Position numbers and translations under genes: made by a program. From assembly GCA_037127255.1 (NCBI GenBank), contig JBANSL010000004.1, positions 21,893,967 to 21,957,966 on the forward strand: DNA of 64,000 nt, in the 5' to 3' direction. This DNA is from Persicaria tinctoria. Its lineage: Eukaryota; Streptophyta; Magnoliopsida; Caryophyllales; Polygonaceae. Shown here piece after piece: positions 34,178-46,024 of the stretch (the stretch's first letter is position 1; every line of letters starts with the position of its first letter). Under the pieces are notes generated by a model. The model saw nothing but the letters and a program-made list of their open reading frames with translations. It was not told the origin of the DNA and did no database searches.

Positions 34178-36178
34178 ATGGACAATCGAGCGTGGATGTA
34201 TGATATGTACTTGTCAAGCGGTAGAGGATTGAAACCCGAATACTACGCTGGGGTAGAAAAGTTTATACAGTTTGCATATTCTCAACCAACTTACATGGAT
34301 GAGGGCAAGATAAAATGTCCATGTAGAATATGTGTTAACTGCAAATTTGAGCCGATAGATGACGTGAAGGAACATTTATATAAACGTGGTTTTATGCCAT
34401 ATTATTATCGGTGGACAGCGCATGGTGAATCAGTGCAGACATTCGTTCCTCCATCTAATAACTATCCCGAAGAAAGGGTAGGAGATCAGTTGTTTGGTGA
34501 ATTAACTACAGAGCAAAGGACGGTGTTTGATGTTGCAGGCCCGAATTTTGTTCCTCCATCGTGGTTTAGTGTTCGCAATGATCATGGTCGTACGAACACT
34601 ACTCATAGTGAAGGTGGATTCTAACCAGCGGAAGACATAGAGGTTGGTGAAATGAGAGAAGATCCTGTAGGTGAATATGGTATTGATATCGATATTGATG
34701 GGGTCTCCATGCTATTTGCAGATGTGTTGAAAGCGGCCGATGAACCGGTGTTCCCAGGGTGTAGTACTCATACACAATTGTCCTTTGTGAGTAGGCTCAT
34801 GTGTTTAAAGTGTGAGTATAATGTTCCTCAAAACCTCTTCAATGGGTTCGTGCAGTTGTATGATGAAGTGTTGCCTAGAGGACACAAGATTCCGACCAGT
34901 TACTATGAAATGGAGAAAGTCGTTCGCAGTTTAGGTTTGCCTGGGGAAAGAATATCCATGTGTCTAAATGGTTGTATGTTGTACTGGAAGGATGATGCAA
35001 AAGAAGAATCATGCAAGTTTTGTGGTCATGCAAGATATGAGGAGGTGGGAAGTAGTGCAAGACGCACACCACTTAAAGTCTTATTCTACCTACCTTTGAT
35101 TCCGTGATTGCAGCGATTATATGCGTCTGAGGTGACTGCTATGCATATGACGTGGCACGCATGTCATGAACCGGATGATGAGGGGGTGATGTCTCATCCT
35201 TCAGATGGAGAAGCATGGAAACGGTTAGACACCAAACATCCTGAATTCGCTTTTGAGGCTCGTAATGTCTGTTTGGGTTTGTACACCGACGGGTTTGCAC
35301 CCTTCAACAAATCTGGACAGAATTATTCTTGTTGGCCTGTTATTTTGACGCCTTACAATCTCCCCCCTAGCATGTGCATGAGAACCGAGTACATGTTCTT
35401 GTCGCTGATAGTGCCAGGTCCTCGAAACCCGAAGAGATTAATTGATGTTTGCCTCCAACCACTTATTGATGAGTTGATGCAGTTGTGGTCCGATGGCGTG
35501 ACCACTTATGATGCCTCGACAAAAGAGCACTTCACCATGCGCGCAGCTTTACTCTGGGCGATTAGTGACTTTCCAGCATATGCAATGCTGTCAGGATGGA
35601 GTACTGCAGGGGAGTTAGCGTGTCCCATTTGCATGGAAAGAGGAGTGGATGCTTTCCGGTTACAAAATGGTAGAAAGCCTTGTTGGTTTGATTGCCATAG
35701 GAAATTTTTAGAAGTTAACCATCCATGGCGCTGAAATATGACTGACTTCTACAGAGGGCATGTGGAAACAGTATTGCCACCCCCATTGCTAACAGGGGAA
35801 CAAATATGGGAATGGATTCGCCATTTTCCAACGGTTGTAGAGGATACACTAACATTGATATATCCTCAATACACGCAGAGTCGATGTAAATGGGATGACA
35901 AATTCTCTGAAGAACATGTTCGTAAAGTGTTCAACACAAAAGGAGGTGACCACTTCAGGAACGTCTTCGGGAAGGTTCGTGGGGGAAAAACGAGGAAGAT
36001 GCCTTGTTGGGTGAAAAAAGATTTATGGTTGAAGATGTTACATTTATGGGCACACGAAGATAAGTTTCTACGCTAATCTAGAGTAAACAAGCAGAATCGA
36101 GCGATTGCAACAGATAAGGGCACGCCCATTTATAGTGGCGGATCAGTTTCAACGACCGTAGTTAGAGATGGACTGGTA
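34178..36178 (+). pseudogene. TNP2-like CACTA transposase, decayed and internally deleted
   Basis: The ATG opens MDNRAWMYDMYLSSGRG and the N-terminal transposase-associated module with CPCRICVNC. Later come CEYNVPQNLFNGF, GLYTDGFAPFNKSGQ, VPGPRNPKRL and SDFPAYAMLSGWSTAGELAC, all typical of plant TNP2/Transposase_21. One frame runs throughout but is broken by stops at 34622, 35105, 35732 and 36074. Near 35850-35885 the sequence jumps from a PTVVEDT segment straight to the RCKWDDKFSEEHV segment of the second domain, which in the sister element at 53-58 kb lies over a kilobase further on. The central TNP2 core is therefore deleted. It cannot encode an active transposase. Confidence 0.9.
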
Positions 36179-36543
36179 AGTGTTATGAACTTGTTATTAT
36201 GTTGTTAACAACAATAGCTATTTAGTTCAAAAAGACTGACACTATTGTAACTACTTACGTTGTTCATACGTACAGAAGAAGGAACTTGAACAAGATCCAA
36301 CACCAAAGCAGACATTTGAAAAGTGTCATAGGAAGAAGGATGGTTATTGGGCTGGCTCTCAATGCCAAGAAACTGTGGTAAGTTCGAATCCTCCTCCCCC
36401 ACTAGTTTCTTTGATCTTCTGGTATTGTTGTGGTATGAAAGCATCACCATGTAACTACTTAAGTGGCACGGCTTGTTGAACCATGTGTTTCTGTCTTGCA
36501 AAAATATGGTGCTTGAATCATGTGTTTCTGTATATATATGATG

Positions 36544-38732
36544 TGTTGTTGCAGGAGGATGGTCAAGTATGAAATAAATATGAAATATAGTTCAGACTGA
36601 CTTCCCTGTCTCAGCAAATAAATACAAGACTTCCTCCCGTTGTAGTAAGAGAATAGTCAGGATCGAATCCACGAGGAAGCACGTCAGCAGTTCTCAGGTA
36701 GCTGTAAATTCTCACAGGCAGAATAGCAGAAAGACAGAAACAAAGGAACAATGAAAGAAACAGAAATAAAAGCAGGAAATAACAAACAAAAGCAAAGAAC
36801 AAATGCAAAACAAGAAAAAGCAAAGCAGCAACTAAAAGCAAAGACAGAGGCTCGTCGATCTCGAAAAGAGTCAACTCGAGATCGACAAAGGCAGTCGACA
36901 ACAGAAAATCGGAAATCACAGCAGACAGGCAAACCGGCAAGGGCAACTCGATCTCGACAACCCCTACTCGAGATCGACAAGAAACAACAAAGACAGAAAT
37001 TCCAGAAATCCACAACAGAAGACAACTCTACTCGACCTAGACCAGTCCTACTCGATCTCGACCACGGCTTACTCGAGATCGACAAAGGTCTCCTCTATGT
37101 CGACAAGGAACAGAAACTTAAATTTGCAGAATTAAACACAGAACTCAGATTTTTGACAGAAATAAACTCAATATGCTAAAAGACTTCCAAAGCCAGGGTT
37201 TCAACACCACAACGGTAACCATGCAAAGTAACACATAAAGGCATAAAAGATCAGGCTTTCCATCAAATAACTTTCGTCATTAACAAATAGGCAAATAGAG
37301 GCTTTCGCATAAACCCTAATTGTTACTAACCCTTTTCACATAATTAATCCAAGTTGCATTAAGATCACTTTCGCTTCAATAACACAAACAAGGATCACCT
37401 TCAACTCTCGCACAAGAATCATGCTCATAGGGATAGAAGATGAATTGCACAAAAAGATCTGACCTTTATCGCATCGCCTCACATGGCCACCATCAGGCTC
37501 ACCCCAGCCCCAGAAGTGGGTGGACTACTCACGCCTCATTGCAATAAAAGACATTGATTGATGAAAATAAACTTGCATTAAAACTAAATTCAAAAGCCTT
37601 TACAATCCCGACAATCAACTTTCGTAGAAAGCCAAAACCCTAAAAACCTTAGAACTCCTAAACTTCTTTGTGGAACTAACTAACTGTGTCTGAAATTGAA
37701 TATATGAAAAACCAGCCCCAAGGGCCTTATTTATAGGCTTCATTCCCTAGCTATTCTAGGAAAGAAGATATCTATCTATATCTAAAATTATATCTAAAAC
37801 TTGAAAGGATAAATAAATTACCTAATGGAAATAAATCAACTAGGAAAAGATAAATCTAAATAGGGTAGGTCTTCATGTCTTGATAGATTGCGTCTTCCAT
37901 AGATAGAACTTGATGGATTTGGATAGAATCTTCCTCCTTTGGCCCCAAGGAATCCCAAGTCCACTCGGACAGGCACTCGTCGACGCGTTTCTTGGATCTG
38001 GTCTACTCGACCTCGACAAGGCTTCGTCGACCTCGAGTAGGGTTCATCGTCGACTGGACTTCCCGGCTAGCTCTGCTCGATGTGGCTCGGTCTTGGCTCC
38101 TGGTGCTCGTCGACCTCGACAAGACGTAGTCGACCTCGAGTAGAAAAGTGTTGCCGACTAGGTCTCCTCGGGTAGGTTTACTCGACTGGCTCGGATCTGG
38201 ACTCAGGCGCTCGTCGATCTCGACCAACTCTTGTCGAGATCGAGTAGGGTTGCTCGACGTCCTCGTCCTCGGCTTCTCGGGCAGCTTCTCTCCTCGCCGA
38301 CTCCGGGTGTGGTGTCTGGGCTTCGTCGATCTCGACTAGGGCTTGTCGAGATCGAGTTGGGTCCGGAGCCGGGTTGGTCTGGCTTTCTCGATCAGGCTCT
38401 GTCGACAAGGCCGTGCTCGGACATGCTCGTCTAGGTCGAGTGAGAGCTACTCGAGATCGAGTAGCCTGGGTTCTCGGCTCGATTCGACTGGTTCCGTTGC
38501 AGCTTTAACCTTGGACTTCTGTAGTGGTTTTCCGAGCTTTTCTGAGCTTCTGTAGAATTGCTGTAATATGCCTCGATTTCTGCGAATTAAATAGAAACTG
38601 GTGTAGATTCCATAATTTGGCAAATAAACATAAACTACATAAGTTCTGTACTATCTAAGCCCAAATGAATGCAATGTATACAGAAATCGATATAAAAGTT
38701 ACTTTAAAACATGGCAGATTCAGCTCACAACA
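36544..38732 (-). repeat. 3' LTR of the gag-protease gypsy element
   Basis: 2,189 bp with TGTTGT...ACAACA ends. I see scattered substitutions against the other LTR, about a dozen over the first ~450 bp by eye. It holds about 15 TCGA-N2-TCGA words by hand count, in two clusters (36855-37085 and 37985-38465). Open frames inside are by-products. Confidence 0.93.
37725..37736 (-). promoter_or_regulatory. probable TATA box in the gypsy LTR
   Basis: The minus strand reads CTATAAATAAGG. The equivalent box is at 45017-45028 in the other LTR (the 5' one, where it would drive transcription) and near 6763-6775 in the old LTR remnant. Conservation across all three supports a promoter role. Confidence 0.55.
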
Positions 38733-40224
38733 AACACCCCATACTTAAGCTTGCTTGTCCTCAAGCAATACTTTTAATTGTCATTCAGGGGAAGAATCCA
38801 AAAACTCTCAACATATTAGATTCATTCTTATATAACCCTGCAATCAATTACCATCATCGAAAAGGTACTAGTGTCATAGATTCATGCATGTGCAAATATG
38901 TAAAAGCAACATCTACTCATAAAAGGAGGGTTATGCAAAAACAATTCATGTGACAAAACATTGATAATCAAGAGGACTTCAATTTAAGCTCAAATAAGGA
39001 GTAGATTTGGTAAAAGGCTAAAAGGTGGGCAGTTTCTGGCAATGTGGTGCTAATGATCCGGGGAAATGGAATATTTCCAAATTTGAATTTCCACATTCCT
39101 TCTCCATAACATTCATCACCTTTCATAATGCTTTTATCAATAATAATGCTTTTACCTCTCTAACCTCAGCACTGCCTTCTCGCGAGTCGCAAACATGGGT
39201 GTCATGAATGGCCCCGGATACTTAGTGCTTTGGACTCCTCACAATGTGTCCCATCTCTCCAAACTATTATCTCAGAGAGCAGGGTCAATCTACCTTTATC
39301 TCCTGAGGTGATTGGATTTTCTTTCACTCATTAAATTTTCCATATATTTCAAATAATTTCCCGCCAAACTTCAATAATGATAATTATCACACAAACACCA
39401 TATAACATCTCCATAATGTAACATCATTCTCAACATAATCCCCGGATAGGAAATAAGGTAAGGAATGGCAAATATTTAGATCATGTGGAGCAATATTTGA
39501 AATAAGGCATAGTATGGCTTTTGTGATGCATAAGCATATGTAAGGCTAGGAATTATAACAATGAGCATTATATGGAAAATATAAAGTCCTCCATCATTTT
39601 ATCATGCAACATGTCAAAAGCAACTTCAAATTTGACCTCCTTTCATGGTTTTCAAGAAATAATGCACTTCATTGTGACTTCCCTTTACTAGGCAATTTCA
39701 TGTTATATCTCTAATGAATCTAATTTTGCATCGTCGAGTTCAATATAAGCTTCCATGACATTATTTCAAAATTTTCAATGGGGGTTATTGTTCAAAACAT
39801 TGGAAAACATGCATATAACCACATAAATCAATAATGCATTCCAAAATTTCCATGTAGCAATTGTAAGAAATAATGCACAAGTAATGTCAAATATGAAAAA
39901 TATGCACAATGTAAGCCCTTCCCCCACCCCATACTTAAACATTACAGTGTCCTCACTGTATAAAAACAAGGGTAAAGAAAGAAACTCACAAGACATGTGT
40001 GCAGAGCCTTATAATTTCGACTGGAATCACCTCCTGGCCGAGTATGAATGTAGCTTGGTTCTATCCATTGACCTGAAAAGTAGAAGACATATACCCATAA
40101 TAGAAACAACAAAAACCAAAAAAATGTTCAAATCCAAAAACAAAAAACAAAGTCTCAAATGTCCTAAAAAGTCTATGTACATGCTCTAGATTTTATAGTC
40201 GCTAGGCCGACTTTTCCATTTAGC
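38733..40224 (-). other. non-coding 3' internal region of the gypsy element
   Basis: AT-rich without a credible gene. On the minus strand it ends in a conserved GAGGACAAGCAAGCTTAAGT block and a GGGG purine tract next to the LTR (38733-38760). That is the usual signal before the 3' LTR of this gypsy type. A second TAAGTATGGGG copy lies near 39930. Confidence 0.6.
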
Positions 40225-40713
40225 TCAAGGTGGCATTTGTAGGGCCCATGTAGCTTGGGCCTCAAATAAGACTCCATTCTTGTCCATCAGCTGTAATCCT
40301 CCTGAATGGATCTTCTTCACCACGAAATGTCCCATCCGCTTTTTGTTGAATTTGTTAGGAAACCAATGATCCTTTGATTTAGAGACATAGAGCTTGTCTC
40401 CAACTTCATACTCCTTATGCTCATCATTGGATATCCTGCACAATCGCACATACCAAGGCAGACCTCTCCCATGTATAGATAAATCTTTAATGGAAATAGG
40501 AGAAGAAAGATCCATACATTGACTTACCTTCGCAGAGACGGAATCGGGGACCACTGTGTTTGGTCGATCTCGACTAGGGCTAGTCGATCTCGACGAGTCT
40601 GCAGTTTCTGGTGGTGGTCTGGTCGAAGAGGCAGAAGTCGACGAAGAAGGCTTGTCGACCTCGAGAAGACTGGTCGACCTCGACAAGGATCCTGCTCCTG
40701 GTGGCTTGCTCAT
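40225..40713 (-). pseudogene. gypsy integrase C-terminal remnant
   Basis: The useful part is the C-terminal half: YEVGDKLYVSKSKDHWFPNK followed by KRMGHFVVKKIHSGGLQLMD, resembling the domain after the integrase core (the ...GPFVV...V.....V.L.D pattern). It lies in a different frame from the gag-protease ORF, whose TGA overlaps its first codon. A deletion of RT-RNase H-integrase core plus a frame change best explains the junction. The N-terminal part is only the TCGA-word region read in another frame. Confidence 0.6.
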
Positions 40714-43700
40714 CGAGGAAGGCGGATCTGGTGGCGCTGGGTGGTGGTCGACCTCGACAAGTCTGGTCGAGATCGACGAGGCTGGTCCGTCTGGTGGAGT
40801 CTGTGTCGAGGAAGACGGTGCCCGAGGATCTTGGTCGATCTCGACGAGGCCTCTCCTTCTGGTTGCTGCGCTGTCGAGGAGAAAAGGTCTGGTGGCACCG
40901 GGTGGTGGTCGATCTCGACAAAGCTGGTCGAGATCGACGAGGCTCCTTGCTCTGGTGGTCTCAGCGTCGAGGAAGCAGGGACTGGGCTCCCCGAGTGGTG
41001 GTCGACATCGACTAGGGTGGTCGAGATCGACGAGCTCTGGCCGTCTGGTTTGCTGCTCGACGATGCTGGTGCTGGTGGAGTCTCCTTGGTCTGGTCGGGA
41101 TCGACTAGTGTTCTACTCGATGTCGAGGAGACTTGGTCGATCTTGACCCCATACTTACTCCCTGTCAAGGCATCCGAAAAATAATTAATCCACAACGACT
41201 TACCTTGGTCCGTGTCGATTGGATTCTCTGTGTTCTCCTTGAGGATTGCCGTGATCTCCTCCACCTGGGCCTCCATGTCCCTCTTTTCCAGCTCCTCAGG
41301 GGTCATATTTCTGACCTTGGGTTCCCCGCAGGTGATGTAGCCGGCTGAGATAGATTTGACCTCCTCCATTGGACCTGTATGCCTTTCAGTTTTATTAAAG
41401 GAATACTCGATTACCTCATCGCTGATATTGAAGGTGAGCACTCCATTCCTTACGCTTATGTTGGCATCCACCGTCGCCAAGAATGGTCTTCCTAAAATAA
41501 TTGGACAAGCAGGATCTTCTTGCATATCAACAACTAGAAAATCAGCAGGGACAAAGAATTTACCTACTTGTACTGGCACATTATCCACCATGCCTGTTGG
41601 GATGACCACCGTGTTGTTGGCCATGTAAAGTCTAGCATCCACAGGCTCAAGGGCACCTATCTTAATCTTGGACCAAATTGTTAAAGGCATTATACTCACA
41701 CTAGCTCCAAGATCACATAGGGCATTAATTTTGTATGGACCAAATCCAATAGTTATAACAAACTTACCTAGATCCGGCCTCTTCTCCAATATGTCCAGAT
41801 GGCTGCATTCCTCTGTAATTTCAGCCATTGATCGCTTTTTGCTCAGAATCTCCTTCAGGAACTTGACATAAGATGGCATTTCATTGAGAGCTTCTGTGAA
41901 GGGGATGGTGACGTTGAGTTTCTGAAGCATCTTGATGAAGCGCTGAAACTTTTTCTCTGCCGCGTCCTTTAGAGATTTTGTAGGGAAAGGCAGCTTCTTT
42001 TTCTGATTCGGAGCCAGAACAGACGTCGGAGATGCTGCAGGCTGCTCTATGTCGACCAGAGGCTCCTCGACATCGACTACATTCTTGTCGACATCGACCA
42101 GGTTGGGTTCAGTCGAGTTGTTGTGTGGTGCAGACGAAGATTTTTGCAGGTTCTCCTCGAGGTCGAGTAGGCCTTTGTCGAGATCGACGAGAGGGTTGTC
42201 GACATCGACTAGCTGTTCCTCGCTGTTCTGCTGTTTTCCGACCTCTGCCTCTTGCAGTTGATGGCCGCTTCTGAGTTTTATAGCAGCGATATGTCCAGTC
42301 TTTGCCTTAGGATTTGGTTCTGAAGATCCAGGGAGCGAACCTGACTGTTTGGGGATTCCCGCTGCTAGCTGACCAATCTGTGTATCAACTGTTTTCCGCC
42401 AGATATCAATTTCCCCAAGCCTAGAATTGACACCTTGCATCTGAGTATAGACGGAGTTGAAGGATTGCCTAGTTTCTGAGTGATTCCTCCGTATTTCCTC
42501 CAGGACTGTCTGTATATCATCCTTTTTCTGCTCCCTTTCCGGATGTCCTGGAGCTCTGTAGGGCGGGGGGTTCCTGGGGACACCTTGGTTCCATTGTGGT
42601 TGCTGAAACCTTTGGTCCCCCATGTAGCGACTGGGACCCCCTGCGTAAGCTGCATCCTCATGGTGCTCTGCCATCCTGACTTGTTCTGCGTGTGGGCACT
42701 CAGGAGTGGTGTGCCTTTGCGATCCACATTCTATGCAAGGCTGGTTGACAGAGAGGTACTTTACTTGCTTGATGAGCTTCTTATTTTGGTCTCTATAGTA
42801 CTGCTCCCTAACATCAGGATCAATCTCCTTAGGTGGCTCATAGAGGGACATGGATGGTGCTGGCCTGGCGTATGGGTTCTCTTCATAAGTTGCAGTAGAC
42901 CCATACTTGTTGTCATAGTTAGTGAGCTTCTCTAGCACACCCCATGCGTCACTTGGCGGCATTGTCAGATACTCATAGCGAGTATAATGGTTGATTCTGT
43001 CCTTAGTGACTTGATCAAGAGAATTGAAGAAGATCTCCTGAATGACGTAGGGTGGTTGTCCATGAATAGGGCAAGATCGCAGAAGTTCCTTGTAGCGCTC
43101 CCATGCCTTTGCCAGCGGTTTCCCTTGCTTTTGTTTGAAGGCGGTGATTCTCTGGCGGAGATGTGCTGTTTTGGCAGGTGGGAAGAATTTGTTCAGAAAC
43201 TCTTGCTCTACTTGGGCCCAGGTTGTGAGTGATCTTGCTTTCAGCCCTTCAAGCCATTTCAGTGCAGGCCCAGCGAGAGACCAGCGAAAAGATTTAATCT
43301 TGACATATTCCAGGGTTGTACCTTCAGCAATAGTACGACACATGTCATAAAAGTTTGTAATATGTTCAAGAGGACACTCATTAAATCTACCATAAAAGGC
43401 ATTATTTTTAAGCTCTATAAGAAATTGAGTGCTAATTTCAAAAGAGTTATCAGGGATTAGAATCGCCGATTCAGGCACGACGAGAGTTGGGTGCATGTAG
43501 TCCTCTGCCATGGTTGGATATTGAGCAAGCTCAGCATGTGCTTGTTCCCTTGCTGCTCTCTCAGCGACGATAGCAGCATCCTTAGCGGCGATAGCAGTAT
43601 CCTTTGCGGCCAATTCCCTGGTAAGCCTAGCGACCAGCTGTTCCTGTGTCTCTGCAGCTGCCATGGCTCTTTCTAGTTTAGCTCGGATGTGAAGTAGGCG

Positions 43701-43751
43701 TTCCGGTTCGTCTAAGGCGTCAAACTCAGGTGTTTGACCAGAACGGCGCAT
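40710..43751 (-). CDS. gag-protease polyprotein of gypsy element
   Basis: 1,013 residues, uninterrupted. A coiled-coil-like segment (TRELAAKDTAIAAKDAAIVA) spans about residues 40-75. The retrotransposon gag domain is at ~115-275 (FRWSLAGPALKWLEGL, FLNKFFPPAKTAHLRQRI). A CCHC knuckle, CIECGSQRHTTPEC, is near 338. The aspartic protease is near 680 (ALCDLGASVSIMP, then ILGRPFLATVDA). The DLGAS form is usual for this gypsy lineage. Two acidic repeat regions made of VDVD/VDLDK/VEIDH-type units (about 510-575 and 880-1010) are encoded by TCGA-N2-TCGA words. The protein could still assemble particles; catalysis of reverse transcription would have to be supplied in trans. Confidence 0.92.
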   Translation of the reverse strand: MRRSGQTPEFDALDEPERLLHIRAKLERAMAAAETQEQLVARLTRELAAKDTAIAAKDAAIVAERAAREQAHAELAQYPTMAEDYMHPTLVVPESAILIPDNSFEISTQFLIELKNNAFYGRFNECPLEHITNFYDMCRTIAEGTTLEYVKIKSFRWSLAGPALKWLEGLKARSLTTWAQVEQEFLNKFFPPAKTAHLRQRITAFKQKQGKPLAKAWERYKELLRSCPIHGQPPYVIQEIFFNSLDQVTKDRINHYTRYEYLTMPPSDAWGVLEKLTNYDNKYGSTATYEENPYARPAPSMSLYEPPKEIDPDVREQYYRDQNKKLIKQVKYLSVNQPCIECGSQRHTTPECPHAEQVRMAEHHEDAAYAGGPSRYMGDQRFQQPQWNQGVPRNPPPYRAPGHPEREQKKDDIQTVLEEIRRNHSETRQSFNSVYTQMQGVNSRLGEIDIWRKTVDTQIGQLAAGIPKQSGSLPGSSEPNPKAKTGHIAAIKLRSGHQLQEAEVGKQQNSEEQLVDVDNPLVDLDKGLLDLEENLQKSSSAPHNNSTEPNLVDVDKNVVDVEEPLVDIEQPAASPTSVLAPNQKKKLPFPTKSLKDAAEKKFQRFIKMLQKLNVTIPFTEALNEMPSYVKFLKEILSKKRSMAEITEECSHLDILEKRPDLGKFVITIGFGPYKINALCDLGASVSIMPLTIWSKIKIGALEPVDARLYMANNTVVIPTGMVDNVPVQVGKFFVPADFLVVDMQEDPACPIILGRPFLATVDANISVRNGVLTFNISDEVIEYSFNKTERHTGPMEEVKSISAGYITCGEPKVRNMTPEELEKRDMEAQVEEITAILKENTENPIDTDQGKSLWINYFSDALTGSKYGVKIDQVSSTSSRTLVDPDQTKETPPAPASSSSKPDGQSSSISTTLVDVDHHSGSPVPASSTLRPPEQGASSISTSFVEIDHHPVPPDLFSSTAQQPEGEASSRSTKILGHRLPRHRLHQTDQPRRSRPDLSRSTTTQRHQIRLPR

Positions 43752-43813
43752 ACACCTGAAAAGTAACTCAAAGAAACAGTGAGAACTGACTACCTAAGGC
43801 GCGATTGATAGCT

Positions 43814-43831
43814 TCCCCGACAGCGGCGCCA
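43814..43831 (-). other. primer binding site of the gypsy element (tRNA-Asp type)
   Basis: TGGCGCCGCTGTCGGGGA on the minus strand starts three bases after the 5' LTR end. It is close to the TGGCGCCGTTGCCGGGGA site, complementary to tRNA-Asp, used by many plant gypsy elements. Confidence 0.85.
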
Positions 43832-43834
43832 ATT

Positions 43835-46024
43835 TGTTGTTGCAGGAGGATGGTCAAGTATGAAATAAATATGAAATATAGTTCAGACTGACTTCCCTGT
43901 CTCAGCAAATAAATACAAGACTTCCTCCCGTTGTAGTAAGAGAATAGTCAGGATCGAATCCACGAGGAAGCACATCAGCAGTTCTCAGGTAGCTGTAAAT
44001 TCTCACATGCAGAATAGCAGAAAGACAGAAACAAAGGAACAAGGAAAGAAACAGAAATAAAAGCAGGAAATAACAAACAAAAGCAAAGAATAAATGCAAA
44101 AAAAGAAAAAGCAAAGCAGCAACTAAAAGCAAAGACAGAGACTCGTCGATCTCGACAAGAGTCAACTCGAGATCGACAAAGGCAGTCGACAACAGAAAAT
44201 CGGAAATCACAGCAGACAGGCAAACCCGGCAAGGGCAACTCGATCTCGACAACCCCTACTCGAGATCGACAAGAAACAACAAAGACAGAAATTCCAGAAA
44301 TCGACAACAGAAGACAACTCTACTCGACCTAGACCAGTCCTACTCAATCTCGACCACAGCTTATTCGAGATTGACAAAGGTCTCCTCTATGTCGACAAGG
44401 AACAGAAACTTAAATTTGCAGAATTAAACACAGAACTCAGATTTTTGACAGAAATAAACTCAATATGCTAAAAGACTTCCAAAGCCAGGGTTTCAACACC
44501 ACTACGGTAACCATGCAAAGTAACACATAAAGGCATAAAAGATCAGGCTTTCCATCAAATAACTTTCGTCATTAACAAATAGGCAAATAGAGGCTTTCGC
44601 ATAAACCCTAATTGTTACTAACCCTTTTCACATAATTAATCCAAGTTGCATTAAGATCACTTTCGCTTCAATAACACAAACAAGGATCACCTTCAACTCT
44701 CGCAAAATAATCATGCTCATAGGGATAGAAGATGAATTGCACAAAAAGATCTGACCTTTATCGCATCGCCTCACATGGCCACCGTCGGGCTCGCCCCAGC
44801 CCCAGAAGTGGGTGGACTACTCACGCCTCATTGCAATAAAAGACATTGATTGATGAAAATAAACTTGCATTAAAACTAAATTCAAAAGCCTTTACAATCC
44901 CGGCAATCAACTTTCGCAGAAAGCCAAAACCCTAAAAACCTTAGAACTCATAAACTTCTTTGTGGAACTAACTAACTGTGTCTGAAATTGAATATATGAA
45001 AAACCAGCCCCAAGGGCCTTATTTATAGGCTTCATTCCCTAGCTATTCTAGGAAAGAAGATATCTATCTATATCTAAAATTATATCTAAAACTTGAAAGG
45101 ATAAATAAATTACCTAATGAAAATAAATCAACTAGGAAAAGATAAATCTAAATAGGGTAGGTCTTCATGTCTTGATAGATTGCGTCTTCCATAGATAGAA
45201 CTTGATGGATTTGGATAGAATCTTCCTCCTATGGCCCCAAGGAATCCCAAGTCTACTCGGACAGGCACTCGTCGACGCGTTTTTGGGATCTGGTCTACTC
45301 GACCTCGACAAGGCTTCGTCGACCTCGAGTAGGGTTCATCGTCAACTAGACTTCCCGGCTAGCTCTGCTCGATGTTGCTCGGTCTTGGCTCCTGGTGCTC
45401 GTCGACCTCGACAAGACGTAGTCGACCTCGAGTAGAAAAGTGTTGCCGACTAGGTCTCCTCGGGTAGGTTTACTCGACTGGCTCGGATCTGGACTTAGGC
45501 GCTCGTCGATCTCGACCAACTCTTGTCGAGATCGAGTAGGGTTGCTCGGCGTCCTTGTCCTCGGCTTCTCGGGCAGCTTCTCTCCTCGCCGACTCCGGGT
45601 GTGGTGTCTGGGCTTCGTCGATCTCGACTAGGGCTTGTCGAGATCGAGTTGGGTCCGGAGCCGGGTTGGTCTGGCTTTCTCGATCAGGCTCTGTCGACAA
45701 GGCCGTGCTCGGACATGCTCGTCTAGGTCGAGTGAGAGCTACTCGAGATCGAGTAGCCTGTGTTCTCAGCTCGATTCGACTGGTTCCGTTGCAGCTTTGA
45801 CCTTGGACTTCTGTAGTGGTTTTCCGAGCTTTTCCGAGCTTCTGTAGAATTGCTGTAATATGCCTCGATTTCTGCGAATTAAACAGAAACTGGTGTAGAT
45901 TCCATAATTTGGCAAATAAACATAAACTACATAAGTTCTGTACTATCTAAGCCCAAATGAATGCAATGTATACAGAAATCGATATAAAAGTTACTGTAAA
46001 ACATGGCAGATTCAGCTCACAACA
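43835..46024 (-). repeat. 5' LTR of the gag-protease gypsy element
   Basis: 2,190 bp, colinear with 36544-38732, with the same ends and the same clusters of TCGA words. Small differences and single-base indels show the element inserted some time ago but not in the deep past. Confidence 0.93.

Larger units (their letters stand above)
36544..46024 (-). mobile_element. 9.5-kb non-autonomous gypsy element (gag-protease only)
   Basis: Two ~2.19-kb LTRs in direct orientation flank a 5.1-kb internal region. TGATG duplications lie at 36539-36543 and 46025-46029. The minus strand has the primer site TGGCGCCGCTGTCGGGG next to the right-hand (5') LTR, one long gag-protease frame, a remnant of the integrase C terminus and a GCTTAAGTATGGGG purine tract before the left-hand (3') LTR. 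Reverse transcriptase, RNase H and the integrase core are absent, so it must have moved with help from a relative. The domains suggest an Athila-type gypsy lineage. Confidence 0.93.

Noticed and set aside
36751..38555. Several overlapping open frames in the LTR (for example a Lys/Gln-rich one and Arg/Ser-rich ones), repeated at 43.9-45.8 kb
   Set aside because: They lie inside LTRs, on both strands, and owe their openness to the TCGA-rich words; no domain or start context supports them.
40519..41184. Long plus-strand frames opposite the gag-protease ORF
   Set aside because: Antisense shadows of the acidic repeat region; their Ser/Arg/Trp-rich content follows from the repeated words.
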